Positions 1 to 6,065 of a stretch of DNA of 13,764 nt are shown here, piece after piece. The notes below the pieces were generated by a model. The model saw nothing but the letters and a program-made list of their open reading frames with translations. It searched no databases and was not told the origin of the DNA. The stretch spans positions 1-13,764 of the forward strand of contig JAFQSI010000164.1 of NCBI GenBank assembly GCA_017409645.1, read 5' to 3'. The first letter of the stretch is position 1, and each line of letters starts with the position of its first letter. A program made the position numbers and the translations under genes. The stretch comes from Oscillospiraceae bacterium. Its GTDB lineage: Bacteria > Bacillota > Clostridia > Oscillospirales > Oscillospiraceae.

Positions 1-17
1 ATTTGGTATTTTTCCAC

Positions 18-46
18 TTGCTTATACGCCCGTTGTGCGATACAAT
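18..46 (+). promoter_or_regulatory. Sigma-A-type promoter of the cysK-like gene
   Basis: A -35 box TTGCTT (18-23) and a -10 box TACAAT (41-46) are separated by exactly 17 nt. This predicts transcription starting near 53, leaving a short leader with an AGGAG ribosome site (66-70) ahead of the ATG at 79. Nothing resembling a T-box or SAM-type leader fits in this short space, so no RNA-level regulation is evident. Confidence 0.7.
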
Positions 47-78
47 AGCCCCTAGATTTGTTTTTAGGAGAATCAGCT

Positions 79-1008
79 ATGATCTATCACAACATTCTCG
101 ACGCCATGGGCCACACCCCCATGGTGCAGCTTGGGCGCATGGTGCCCGAGGGAGCGGCCCGGGTCCTGGTCAAGTACGAGGGCCTGAACGTGGGCGGCTC
201 CATCAAGACCAGAGTTGCCTACAACATGGTCATGGAGGCCGTGCGCCAGGGCAAGATCACCAAGGATACCATCATCGTCGAGCCCACCTCCGGCAACCAG
301 GGCATCGGCCTCTCCCTCATCGGCGCGGTGCTGGGCTACAAGGTCCGCATCATCATGCCCGACTCCGTCAGTGTCGAGCGCCAGAAGCTCATGCGCCACT
401 ACGGCGCCGAGGTGGTCCTGATCCACGACAAGGGCAACATCGGCGATGCCATCGAGGAGTGCCTGCAGACCGCCCTGCGGATGGAGCGTGAAGACCCCAA
501 CGTCTTCGTGCCCCAGCAGTTCGAAAACCCCGCCAACCCCATGATCCACCGGCATCAGACCGGTCTTGAAATTCTGGAGCAGGTGGGTGGTCCCATCGAC
601 GGCTTCTGCTCCGGCATCGGCACCGGCGGCACCATCACCGGCATCGGCGAGACGCTGAAGGCTCTGAATCCCGACATGACCATCTGGGCCGTGGAGCCCG
701 AAAACGCCGCCATCCTGGCCGGCGGCACCGTGGGCAGCCACCTGCAGATGGGCATCGGCGACGGCCTGATCCCCGCCATCCTGAACCAGAACATCTACTC
801 CGACATCTACATCGTCTCCGACGAGGAGGCGCTCCAGACCGCCCGTGACCTGGCCCGGCTGGAGGGTCTGATGTGTGGCATCTCCTCCGGCACCAATGTG
901 GCTGCCGCCATCGCCATGGCGAAAAAGATCGGTCCCGGCAAGACGGTCGTCACCATCCTGCCCGACACCGCAGAGCGGTACTTCTCCACGCCGCTGTTTG
1001 ACGAATGA
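79..1008 (+). CDS. cysK: CysK-type PLP-dependent cysteine synthase (O-acetylserine sulfhydrylase family)
   Basis: The 309-residue protein matches fold-type II PLP enzymes that replace the O-acetyl group of O-acetylserine with sulfide to make cysteine in the cytoplasm. Visible family marks are the PLP lysine K43 in GGSIKTR, the asparagine loop TSGNQG (70-75), the phosphate-binding GTGGT (181-185), GISSGTN (267-273) and the closing PDTAERYFST. The length is normal for CysK. I chose ATG 79 over an in-frame ATG at 58 because AGGAG sits 8 nt before it and the family begins right there. Several otherwise conserved positions differ from textbook CysK: Q74 replaces the usual Thr of TSGNTG, and T44 replaces the Asp of SVKDR. 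It may therefore be a paralogue with a different donor or nucleophile. The gene is monocistronic, with its own promoter and terminator. The family is sure; the exact substrate is less so. Confidence 0.85.
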   Translation: MIYHNILDAMGHTPMVQLGRMVPEGAARVLVKYEGLNVGGSIKTRVAYNMVMEAVRQGKITKDTIIVEPTSGNQGIGLSLIGAVLGYKVRIIMPDSVSVERQKLMRHYGAEVVLIHDKGNIGDAIEECLQTALRMEREDPNVFVPQQFENPANPMIHRHQTGLEILEQVGGPIDGFCSGIGTGGTITGIGETLKALNPDMTIWAVEPENAAILAGGTVGSHLQMGIGDGLIPAILNQNIYSDIYIVSDEEALQTARDLARLEGLMCGISSGTNVAAAIAMAKKIGPGKTVVTILPDTAERYFSTPLFDE

Positions 1009-1021
1009 CGATCATATCCCA

Positions 1022-1049
1022 CGCCCCGCCGCATCGGCGGGGCGTTTTT
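1022..1049 (+). terminator. Rho-independent terminator after the cysK-like gene
   Basis: A perfect 9-bp GC stem (1022-1030 with 1036-1044) can be extended by one G-C pair to leave a 3-nt loop. Five T follow directly (1045-1049). It lies 13 nt after the stop codon and isolates this gene from the next cluster. Confidence 0.9.
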
Positions 1050-1053
1050 GCGG

Positions 1054-1083
1054 TTGTATTCTGTCGGAAATTATGGTACCATA
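1054..1083 (+). promoter_or_regulatory. Weak candidate promoter with a 12-bp palindrome, upstream of the surface-protein/LHH cluster
   Basis: TATGGTACCATA (1072-1083) is a perfect 12-bp palindrome about 30 nt before the chosen start of the next gene. A weak -35/-10 pair, TTGTAT (1054-1059) and TACCAT (1077-1082), has 17-nt spacing and would put the -10 inside the palindrome. An alternative is TTGCGG (1048-1053) with TATGGT (1072-1077). The palindrome could be a repressor operator overlapping the promoter, but this is inference; the sequence shows only the symmetry and the location. Confidence 0.4.
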
Positions 1084-1112
1084 TGGTAAAAATGAGTCAA
1101 AAGGTGATGCTT

Positions 1113-2294
1113 ATGACACTGCGAAGAATCCTTGCGCTGACCCTTGCTTGTATCCTTCTGACCGGGTCTGTTTGTTCTGTCCGGGCCGAAGAGCTTCGGT
1201 ATTACATGGGCGATGTGCCCCTGAACGCGGCGAAGGACTCGGGCTACACCGGCACCGATCCCATCGACAGCGACGATCCCCATTTCGGCTGGACCCTGGG
1301 CCGGTTTTATGTGACCGGCTACACCCAGGGACCGGACTCCATGTCCGCCGGTGATCCCGTATTTCTGAAAAACGCCGGGGACACCGTGGCCCTCTGGTTC
1401 CGGCTGGACCAGCAGATCGACTGTCTCAACGGCGACAGCGAGCTGTTCATCGCCCGGGATGAAAAGGGCTGGGATGTGCAGTTCGGCATCCCCAGGACGG
1501 ACTTCGGCCGGGGCACCCTCATCATCCGGCACACGGACCACCAGAACCAGCCCGGCGAGCCGGTGATCTATACGGACTACCTCTCTGCACTGGAAACCGG
1601 CGCGGAGGTCCGGGTGGAGCTGTTTGAGGAGGGCGATTACGAGGTTGCCCTGGATTACTCCATCCACCAGACCCGTCTGAACGTGTTCGACTACGATGTG
1701 TTCCCCCGAGTGGAGGATTACCGGATCTTCTTCCGCTTTTCCGTCCGCAACGGCAACTGCATGGTCTTCCCCTTTGACACCGCCACCGGCGCGGAGCTGA
1801 GCAACGCCTCCTCCACCCCCAACGGCTTTTACCTGGATCTGGCCCGGTCGAGGTATCTGGACATCCAGGTCAGGCGGACCGTGTTGACGGAGACCGCCGA
1901 GGGCTTTGTGGAGGACGTCCGCTTCAACCGCCCCGCCCGGGACGGCGAGCAGTACAACGAGGAGGGCATCTATACCATCACCGTCCGCAACCGCTACACG
2001 GGCCAGGATACGGTCAAGACCATCTATGTGGGCACCGATGAGGCCCTGCGGGCCCATGCCGCCACCGGGCTCCCCATGGAGGAGATCAACCGGCAGCTCA
2101 GCGCCGGTGCCGTCGTCAACGAGGACGGCACCCTGACCCCCACAGAAGAACAGACCGATATTCCGGAGGATCTGCTGATCTGGATCGGTGCCGGTGCGGC
2201 GGCTGCTGCACTCATCGGCGTGGTCGTGCTGCTCCTGCTCAGACGCAGAAGGCGCAGTCTTCTGGACTATGACGGCCGCCGCTGGTGGGGGTGA
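1113..2294 (+). CDS. Secreted, C-terminally membrane-anchored surface protein of unknown function
   Basis: I do not recognise a named family. The 393-residue product starts with a signal peptide (RR at 4-5, hydrophobic 6-20, likely cleavage after A25 in SVRA-EEL). A long, acidic, beta-rich extracellular part follows, ending in an Ig-like strand pattern (EEGIYTITVRNRYTGQ...KTIYVG). Near the C-terminus lie one membrane helix (about 354-376) and the stop-transfer run RRRRR (377-381). It should be a type I membrane protein facing outward. I chose ATG 1113 because AAGGTGAT (1101-1108) is a good ribosome site and the signal peptide begins there; in-frame ATGs at 1092 and 1107 are alternatives. The stop lies 4 nt before the next start, so the two genes are probably translated together and may work together at the cell surface. 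Confidence 0.8.
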   Translation: MTLRRILALTLACILLTGSVCSVRAEELRYYMGDVPLNAAKDSGYTGTDPIDSDDPHFGWTLGRFYVTGYTQGPDSMSAGDPVFLKNAGDTVALWFRLDQQIDCLNGDSELFIARDEKGWDVQFGIPRTDFGRGTLIIRHTDHQNQPGEPVIYTDYLSALETGAEVRVELFEEGDYEVALDYSIHQTRLNVFDYDVFPRVEDYRIFFRFSVRNGNCMVFPFDTATGAELSNASSTPNGFYLDLARSRYLDIQVRRTVLTETAEGFVEDVRFNRPARDGEQYNEEGIYTITVRNRYTGQDTVKTIYVGTDEALRAHAATGLPMEEINRQLSAGAVVNEDGTLTPTEEQTDIPEDLLIWIGAGAAAAALIGVVVLLLLRRRRRSLLDYDGRRWWG

Positions 2295-2298
2295 GCCC

Positions 2299-3447
2299 AT
2301 GAAGCGGTTTCTCTGTCTTTTTCTCATCCTGGCGCTGCTGACGGGCTGCGCCGCACCTGCGGCCTCGGAGCCTGCCGAGACGCTTCCGGAATTTGCCGGG
2401 CTTTCCGACCCACAGCTTCTAAGCTATATGGAGGACGCCGTATATCAGGAGCTGGTCACCACCCTGGACAGCGATCAGGTGTTCGTGGAAAATGTTCAGG
2501 CGGTCTACATCTCCCAGGAATATCTGACGGAGCTTTCCGCCAATTCCCGGGAAAACATCTATTTTGGCTACAATCTTTCCGAGCTGGACGCATTTTTTGA
2601 GGGCAGACGCTTCGTCTTCACCCTGGGCGACGATGGTCAGACCACCGTTCAGGAATTTCAGGAGATCAGCGACTCCTACGGCGAGGTGGTCCGCAATCTG
2701 GCTGTGGGCGGCGGCGTGATCTTGCTGTGCGTCACCGTGTCCGTGATCAGCGGCGGCGCGGGCGCCACGGCGGTCAGTGTGATCTTCGCCGCCTCCGCCA
2801 AGACGGGAGCCGCCATGGCCCTGTCCTCGGGCGTCTTCTCCGGCGTGGCCGCGGGCACCGTCACCTATGCCCGGACCGGCAGCATGGACGAAGCCCTGGA
2901 GCAGGCCGCCCTGAGCGGCAGCGAGGGCTTCAAGTGGGGCGCGGTCAGCGGCGTCATCTCCGGCGGGGCCAACGAGGCCATCGGCCTGTTCGGCGCCACC
3001 CGAAACGGCCTGACCATGAATCAGGCCGCCCGGATCCAGCGCGAGAGCAAATATCCCCTGGATGTCATCAAGGAATTTGCCAGCCCGGAGCAGTACGAGA
3101 TCTGCAAAAATGCCGGACTGAACCCCCAGATGGTGGGGGGCAACACCGCACTGGTCCGCTCCATCGACCTGAATTATGTGGACGACATGGGCCGGACGAA
3201 CCTGCAGCGGATGCAGGAGGGCCTGGCGGCCCTGGCCCCCGACGGCAGCTCCTACCAGCTCCACCACATCGGCCAGCAGGCGGACTCCACCCTGGCGATA
3301 TTGACCCAGGCGGAGCATATGCAGGGGGGCAATTTCAGCATCTGGCACCTCCTTGAGGGCCCCACCCAGGTCCACGGTGCCGGAAACACCTGGACCGCAC
3401 AGCGGGAGGCGTTCTGGAAAAATCTCGCTGCGCTGCTGGGCGCATAA
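2299..3447 (+). CDS. Lipoprotein with C-terminal LHH (HNH/Endo VII superfamily) nuclease toxin domain
   Basis: The 382-residue protein opens with a lipoprotein signal (MKRF, hydrophobic stretch, lipobox LLTGC with C17). Residues 25-130 form an acidic extracytoplasmic part. Residues 134-230 are Gly/Ala-rich and hydrophobic, including a possible membrane segment at 134-165 and repeats such as GAVSGVISGG, a style common ahead of toxin domains in polymorphic toxins. Residues 235-382 resemble LHH-family nucleases: NYVDDMGRTNLQRMQEGLA, then the signature LHHIGQ (L321, H322, H323), an EH pair (339-340), a further His at 350, and a closing aromatic/basic helix. The LHH family is known from bacterial polymorphic toxins as a His-metal nuclease. 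The start follows GGGGGTGAG and lies 4 nt after the upstream stop. A lipid-anchored nuclease could be surface-delivered against competitors or act on incoming DNA. The domain call is firm; the target is unknown. Confidence 0.8.
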   Translation: MKRFLCLFLILALLTGCAAPAASEPAETLPEFAGLSDPQLLSYMEDAVYQELVTTLDSDQVFVENVQAVYISQEYLTELSANSRENIYFGYNLSELDAFFEGRRFVFTLGDDGQTTVQEFQEISDSYGEVVRNLAVGGGVILLCVTVSVISGGAGATAVSVIFAASAKTGAAMALSSGVFSGVAAGTVTYARTGSMDEALEQAALSGSEGFKWGAVSGVISGGANEAIGLFGATRNGLTMNQAARIQRESKYPLDVIKEFASPEQYEICKNAGLNPQMVGGNTALVRSIDLNYVDDMGRTNLQRMQEGLAALAPDGSSYQLHHIGQQADSTLAILTQAEHMQGGNFSIWHLLEGPTQVHGAGNTWTAQREAFWKNLAALLGA

Positions 3448-3461
3448 ACAGGAGGAAGCAT

Positions 3462-4781
3462 ATGTACGATCAAAGCAGGGATTATCTGAAATATCCCACC
3501 TATTCTCTCCGGCCGAAGGGACTGCCCGTTATCGGGGACCCGGAGGAGGAATACCGCAGGGCCGGTAATTTGCAGAGTCAGGGCGCCCACGCCGAAGCGC
3601 TCACGGTCTATTCCAGACTGGCCCGACTGAATCATGTCGATTCCCAGTTCCAGCTGGGCTGGTGTTATACAAAGGGGCTGGGCACAGAGCCCGACTACAC
3701 GCAAGCCGCGTACTGGTACCAAAAGGCCGCCGAACAGGGACATGCAACCGCGCAGAATAACCTCGGCTGGTGCTACGAGCACGGAAGCGGCGTCGAGAAG
3801 GACCTCGCTACGGCGCTCTTCTGGTACCGAAAAGCCGCCGAGCAGGGATATGTACTTGCACAGAGGAATCTCGGATTGTGTTACTATAACAGCAGAGGCA
3901 TCGAACAGGATTATACACAGGCGGTGTTCTGGTACCAAAAGGCTGCCGAGCAGGGAGATGCCACCGCGCAGAACAACCTTGGATGGTGTTATCAAAACGG
4001 AAGTGGCGTGGAAAAGGACCTCGCCATGGCAGTCTTCTGGTACAGAAAAGCCGCCGAGCAGGGATCTGCAACCGCGCAGACCAATATCGGTTGGTGTTAC
4101 TACAACGGACAAGGCATCGAACAGGACTATGCCCAAGCTGTGTTCTGGTATCAAAAGGCTGCCGAGCAGGGAGACGCCACCGCGCAGAATAATCTGGGCG
4201 TTTGCTACGCAACCGGATACGGCATTGAGCAGGACCAGACGAAGAAAATCTGCTGGTACCGCGAAGCCGCTGAGCAGGGATATGTAACCGCGCAGAATAA
4301 CCTCGGCTGGTGTTACGAGAACGGAAGCGGCGTCGAAAAGGACCTCGCTATGGCAGTCTTCTGGTACCGAAAAGCCGCCGAGCAGGGGTACGCGCCTGCA
4401 CAGAGGAATCTCGGATTGTGTTACTATAACGGCAGAGGTATCGAACAGGACTATGCCCAGGCGGCGTTCTGGTATCAAAAGGCTGCCGAACAGGGAGATG
4501 GAACCGCACAGAATAACCTGGGCGTCTGCTACGCAAACGGATACGGCATTGAGCAGGACCAGACGAAGAAGATCTTCTGGTACCGAAAAGCCGCTGAGCA
4601 TGGATATGTAACCGCGCAGAATAACCTCGGCTGGTGCTACGAGAACGGAAGCGGCGTCGAAAAGGACCTCGCTCTGGCGGTGTACTGGTACTACAAGGCC
4701 GCGGATCAGGGTCATGAACAGGCCCGGAACGCCCTGAGAAACATCGTCGATCAGCGCTTTCCGCCCGAAGACAAGGCATGA
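3462..4781 (+). CDS. Sel1-repeat protein, candidate immunity partner of the LHH nuclease
   Basis: The 439-residue protein has no signal peptide or membrane segment, so it should be cytoplasmic. Residues 1-57 are a non-repeat cap. Ten Sel1 repeats follow: a diverged first one (58-93) and nine of exactly 36 residues (94-417), each built as AQNNLGWCY..G.GVEKD...A..WY.KAAEQG, ending with a 22-residue tail. Sel1 repeats form TPR-like alpha-helical solenoids that bind proteins and have no catalytic residues. Start: AGGAGG (3450-3455) lies 6 nt before ATG 3462. The start is only 14 nt past the nuclease stop, the usual place for an immunity gene, and Sel1-repeat proteins are known as immunity proteins for some type VI phospholipase effectors. 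The immunity role here is inferred from position only; it could instead be a regulator or scaffold. Its base composition is less GC-rich than that of the upstream genes. Confidence 0.85.
   Translation: MYDQSRDYLKYPTYSLRPKGLPVIGDPEEEYRRAGNLQSQGAHAEALTVYSRLARLNHVDSQFQLGWCYTKGLGTEPDYTQAAYWYQKAAEQGHATAQNNLGWCYEHGSGVEKDLATALFWYRKAAEQGYVLAQRNLGLCYYNSRGIEQDYTQAVFWYQKAAEQGDATAQNNLGWCYQNGSGVEKDLAMAVFWYRKAAEQGSATAQTNIGWCYYNGQGIEQDYAQAVFWYQKAAEQGDATAQNNLGVCYATGYGIEQDQTKKICWYREAAEQGYVTAQNNLGWCYENGSGVEKDLAMAVFWYRKAAEQGYAPAQRNLGLCYYNGRGIEQDYAQAAFWYQKAAEQGDGTAQNNLGVCYANGYGIEQDQTKKIFWYRKAAEHGYVTAQNNLGWCYENGSGVEKDLALAVYWYYKAADQGHEQARNALRNIVDQRFPPEDKA
3633..4712 (+). repeat. Tandem 108-bp coding repeats (Sel1 array) with a 324-bp higher-order duplication
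   Basis: Ten in-phase 108-bp units encode the Sel1 repeats. Nine of them (3741-4712) keep exact length. Three unit types can be told apart: A (GSGVEKDLA), B (GIEQDY.QA) and C (GYGIEQDQTKK). The order from 3741 is A-B-A-B-C-A-B-C-A. Units 4065-4388 and 4389-4712 therefore form a tandem B-C-A block of 324 bp each. DNA identity between same-type units is visibly high even at third codon positions, which points to recent unequal recombination or gene conversion. Confidence 0.85.
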
Positions 4782-4784
4782 GTA

Positions 4785-4814
4785 AGAGCCCAAAAGCAGC
4801 AGCTTTTGGGCTCT
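4785..4814. terminator. Stem-loop between convergent genes, possible bidirectional terminator
   Basis: A perfect 13-bp stem (4785-4797 with 4802-4814) encloses an AGCA loop. It starts 3 nt after the Sel1 gene stop and ends 13 nt before the minus-strand DUF896 stop, so it sits at the 3' end of both. It has no T-tract on either side, so it may act as a weak or factor-assisted terminator or as an mRNA 3'-end stabiliser. Confidence 0.65.
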
Positions 4815-4827
4815 ATCCGTGTATCGG

Positions 4828-5034
4828 TCAGTTTTTCTTTTTCAGGGGCGTCTTGTTGCCCTTGGCGTCGACATAGTAGGTGTTGTCCAGCTGGCCCACC
4901 AGATTGGCCTTGACGGAGTCGATGTAGATCCGGCGGAGCTTGTCCCGCTCGGCCAGCTCCTCGGGGGTCAGGCCCTCGGTCTTGGCCTTCTTGGCCAGCT
5001 CGTTGATGCGTGCGATGGTGTCGTTGATGCTCAT
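4828..5034 (-). CDS. DUF896 / YnzC-like small protein
   Basis: The 68-residue product (MSINDTIARINELAKKAK...) matches the DUF896 family typified by Bacillus subtilis YnzC: a helical hairpin with ARINELAKKAK, then LTPEELAERDKLRRIYI, and a basic, flexible tail ending LKKKN. The family is restricted to Firmicutes; its biochemical role is not established. I chose the ATG at 5034 rather than an upstream in-frame ATG (5052) because AAGGAG (5046-5041 on this strand) lies 6 nt before it. That ribosome site overlaps the stop codon of ylmH, so the gene is probably the second cistron of a ylmH transcript and translationally coupled to it. Length and composition are typical for the family. Confidence 0.85.
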   Translation of the reverse strand: MSINDTIARINELAKKAKTEGLTPEELAERDKLRRIYIDSVKANLVGQLDNTYYVDAKGNKTPLKKKN

Positions 5035-5044
5035 AGTATTCTCC

Positions 5045-5830
5045 TTATACATAACGATGGATCAGAACGCTGATCCTTCCTTTTTTTGTCTGACCGTTCA
5101 CCTGATGGAGCTTTATTTTTCCCAGGCCCCGGACGGATACCTTGTCACTCTCGAAGACGGTCTTGTCGGGCTTCATGCAGGGCAGGCCGTTGATGGCGGC
5201 CTTTCCGGCGTTGACATAGTCGGAAGCCAGACTCCGGCCGATGCGGAAGCCCGCGCTGATGACCGCGTCCAGCCGACAGGAGGCCAGGGTGTCTTTGATT
5301 TCCTTGATCTCCGGCTCCGGGATGCTCGCCTCCGTCAGAGGGATCTCGGAAAGGCGGAATTTCGTCCGTCCGGCGCTGTCGAAGCTCTGGAGCAGATACG
5401 GCGCGATCTCTCTGGAAACGAAGAAATCACAGCTTCCCCTGCCCACGCAGATGTCGCCCACCGTCTCCCGTGCCACGCCCGCGCCCATCAGGGCACCGAG
5501 AAAATCCCGGTGGGTCAGGCTGTCGCCCTCATAGTACACAGCCCGCAGACAGGCCACGGGGCTGTCGTCGTAATACAGGGACTCCTCTTCCAGATATTCC
5601 GGAAGGTATACCAGCATCTGCCGCTCCGCATCGGCGTAGCCGCCGAAGCGGTACAGCCCCTCAGGCTCGCCGAAGAGGAGCCGGGTCAGCTCCAGCTCCC
5701 GGGGGGAGAGAAAGCAGGAATTGGCGGGGATGCTTTTTCGCAGTCCCGCATTTATTTTATCCCAGACCCTGGCAAGCAAAAGCCGGTCCTCGGGGGTCTT
5801 TGCAATTTTATCGATGTTGCTGCGTTCCAT
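5045..5830 (-). CDS. ylmH: YlmH-like S4-domain RNA-binding protein
   Basis: The 261-residue protein has the size and layout of YlmH. An N-terminal helical part (MERSNIDKIAKTPEDRLLLARVWDK...) leads into the central region with LGALMGAGVARETVGDI and the GSCDFFV motif. A C-terminal S4 RNA-binding domain (about 180-245) carries RSLASDYVNAGKAAINGLP and SDKVSVRGLGKIKL. YlmH proteins bind the ribosome/tRNA, and in Bacillus YlmH has been linked to ribosome-associated quality control of stalled 50S subunits. In many Firmicutes the gene lies in the ylmEFGH-divIVA division cluster; here it stands apart, paired only with the DUF896 gene 10 nt downstream. The ribosome site AGGA is modest. Its mRNA leader should include the 5851-5951 inverted repeat. 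I am confident of the family. Confidence 0.9.
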   Translation of the reverse strand: MERSNIDKIAKTPEDRLLLARVWDKINAGLRKSIPANSCFLSPRELELTRLLFGEPEGLYRFGGYADAERQMLVYLPEYLEEESLYYDDSPVACLRAVYYEGDSLTHRDFLGALMGAGVARETVGDICVGRGSCDFFVSREIAPYLLQSFDSAGRTKFRLSEIPLTEASIPEPEIKEIKDTLASCRLDAVISAGFRIGRSLASDYVNAGKAAINGLPCMKPDKTVFESDKVSVRGLGKIKLHQVNGQTKKGRISVLIHRYV

Positions 5831-5850
5831 ATCATCGTCCTGTCTGTAAA

Positions 5851-5951
5851 CGTAGGGAACGCCGTCCCCGGCGTTCCGGCGGGCGCGAGCCCGAAAGCAT
5901 ACCGAACCGCCGCCTTCGACGAGCGGAACGCCGAGGACGGCGTTCCCTACG
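5851..5951. repeat. 101-bp inverted-repeat element (MITE-like / palindromic unit)
   Basis: Two 28-nt arms (5851-5878 and 5924-5951) are complementary at 27 of 28 positions; only position 18 of the left arm mismatches. Each arm also contains its own 8-bp inverted repeat, GGAACGCC...GGCGTTCC, so the element can fold as one long hairpin or as two small ones. The centre holds a further GGGC-GCGA-GCCC hairpin. No coding sequence and no convincing target-site duplication is visible. The arms start CGTAGGGAACG. Its size, palindromy and intergenic place suggest a non-autonomous mobile or REP-like element; being multicopy in the genome is inference. Confidence 0.75.
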
Positions 5952-5973
5952 GTGTATGATCATGATGTGGCAT

Positions 5974-5982
5974 ATTATACCA
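5974..5982 (-). promoter_or_regulatory. Extended -10 promoter for ylmH
   Basis: On the minus strand the string TGGTATAAT gives a perfect -10 with the TGn extension. No good -35 is seen (only T-rich sequence at the right distance), as expected for an extended -10 promoter. The predicted start, near 5967, gives a leader of roughly 135 nt that includes the whole inverted repeat at 5851-5951. Confidence 0.6.
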
Positions 5983-6012
5983 CAGGATTCTGAGAAAGAA
6001 AAGAGATTTTTC

Positions 6013-6041
6013 TTGAGTATATCCGAAAAATCAGTTATAAT
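6013..6041 (+). promoter_or_regulatory. Sigma-A-type promoter of the seven-gene operon
   Basis: TTGAGT (6013-6018) and a perfect TATAAT (6036-6041) are separated by 17 nt. The predicted start near 6048 lies about 18 nt before the first ATG, just ahead of the ribosome site CAGGTGA (6055-6061). It is the only clear promoter I find for the genes up to 13608. It diverges from the ylmH promoter about 30 bp away. Confidence 0.8.
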
Positions 6042-6065
6042 AGATGGTCGAAAGCAGGTGAAGCT

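Noticed and set aside
1071..2327. A 418-codon minus-strand open frame across the surface-protein gene.
   Set aside because: It is a shadow of the same GC-rich kind; the plus frame has a signal peptide, membrane anchor and a good ribosome site.
3741..4712. Regular direct repeats that could suggest a CRISPR array.
   Set aside because: The 108-bp units have no unique spacers, are in frame, and encode 36-residue Sel1 repeats.
3252..4793. A 513-codon open frame on the minus strand across the Sel1 gene.
   Set aside because: It is a periodic shadow of the 108-bp repeats: if one unit is open in that frame, all are. It has no ribosome site and overlaps the LHH gene, and the plus strand gives unmistakable Sel1 repeats.
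5035..5052. An earlier in-frame start for the DUF896 protein at 5052.
   Set aside because: It would place the ribosome site AAGGAG inside the coding sequence and adds six residues (MYKENT) absent from the family pattern.
5831..5967. Target-site duplication flanking the 101-bp inverted repeat.
   Set aside because: The flanks (TGTAAA on the left, GTGTAT on the right) do not match; ATCAT-like strings nearby are not adjacent to the arms.
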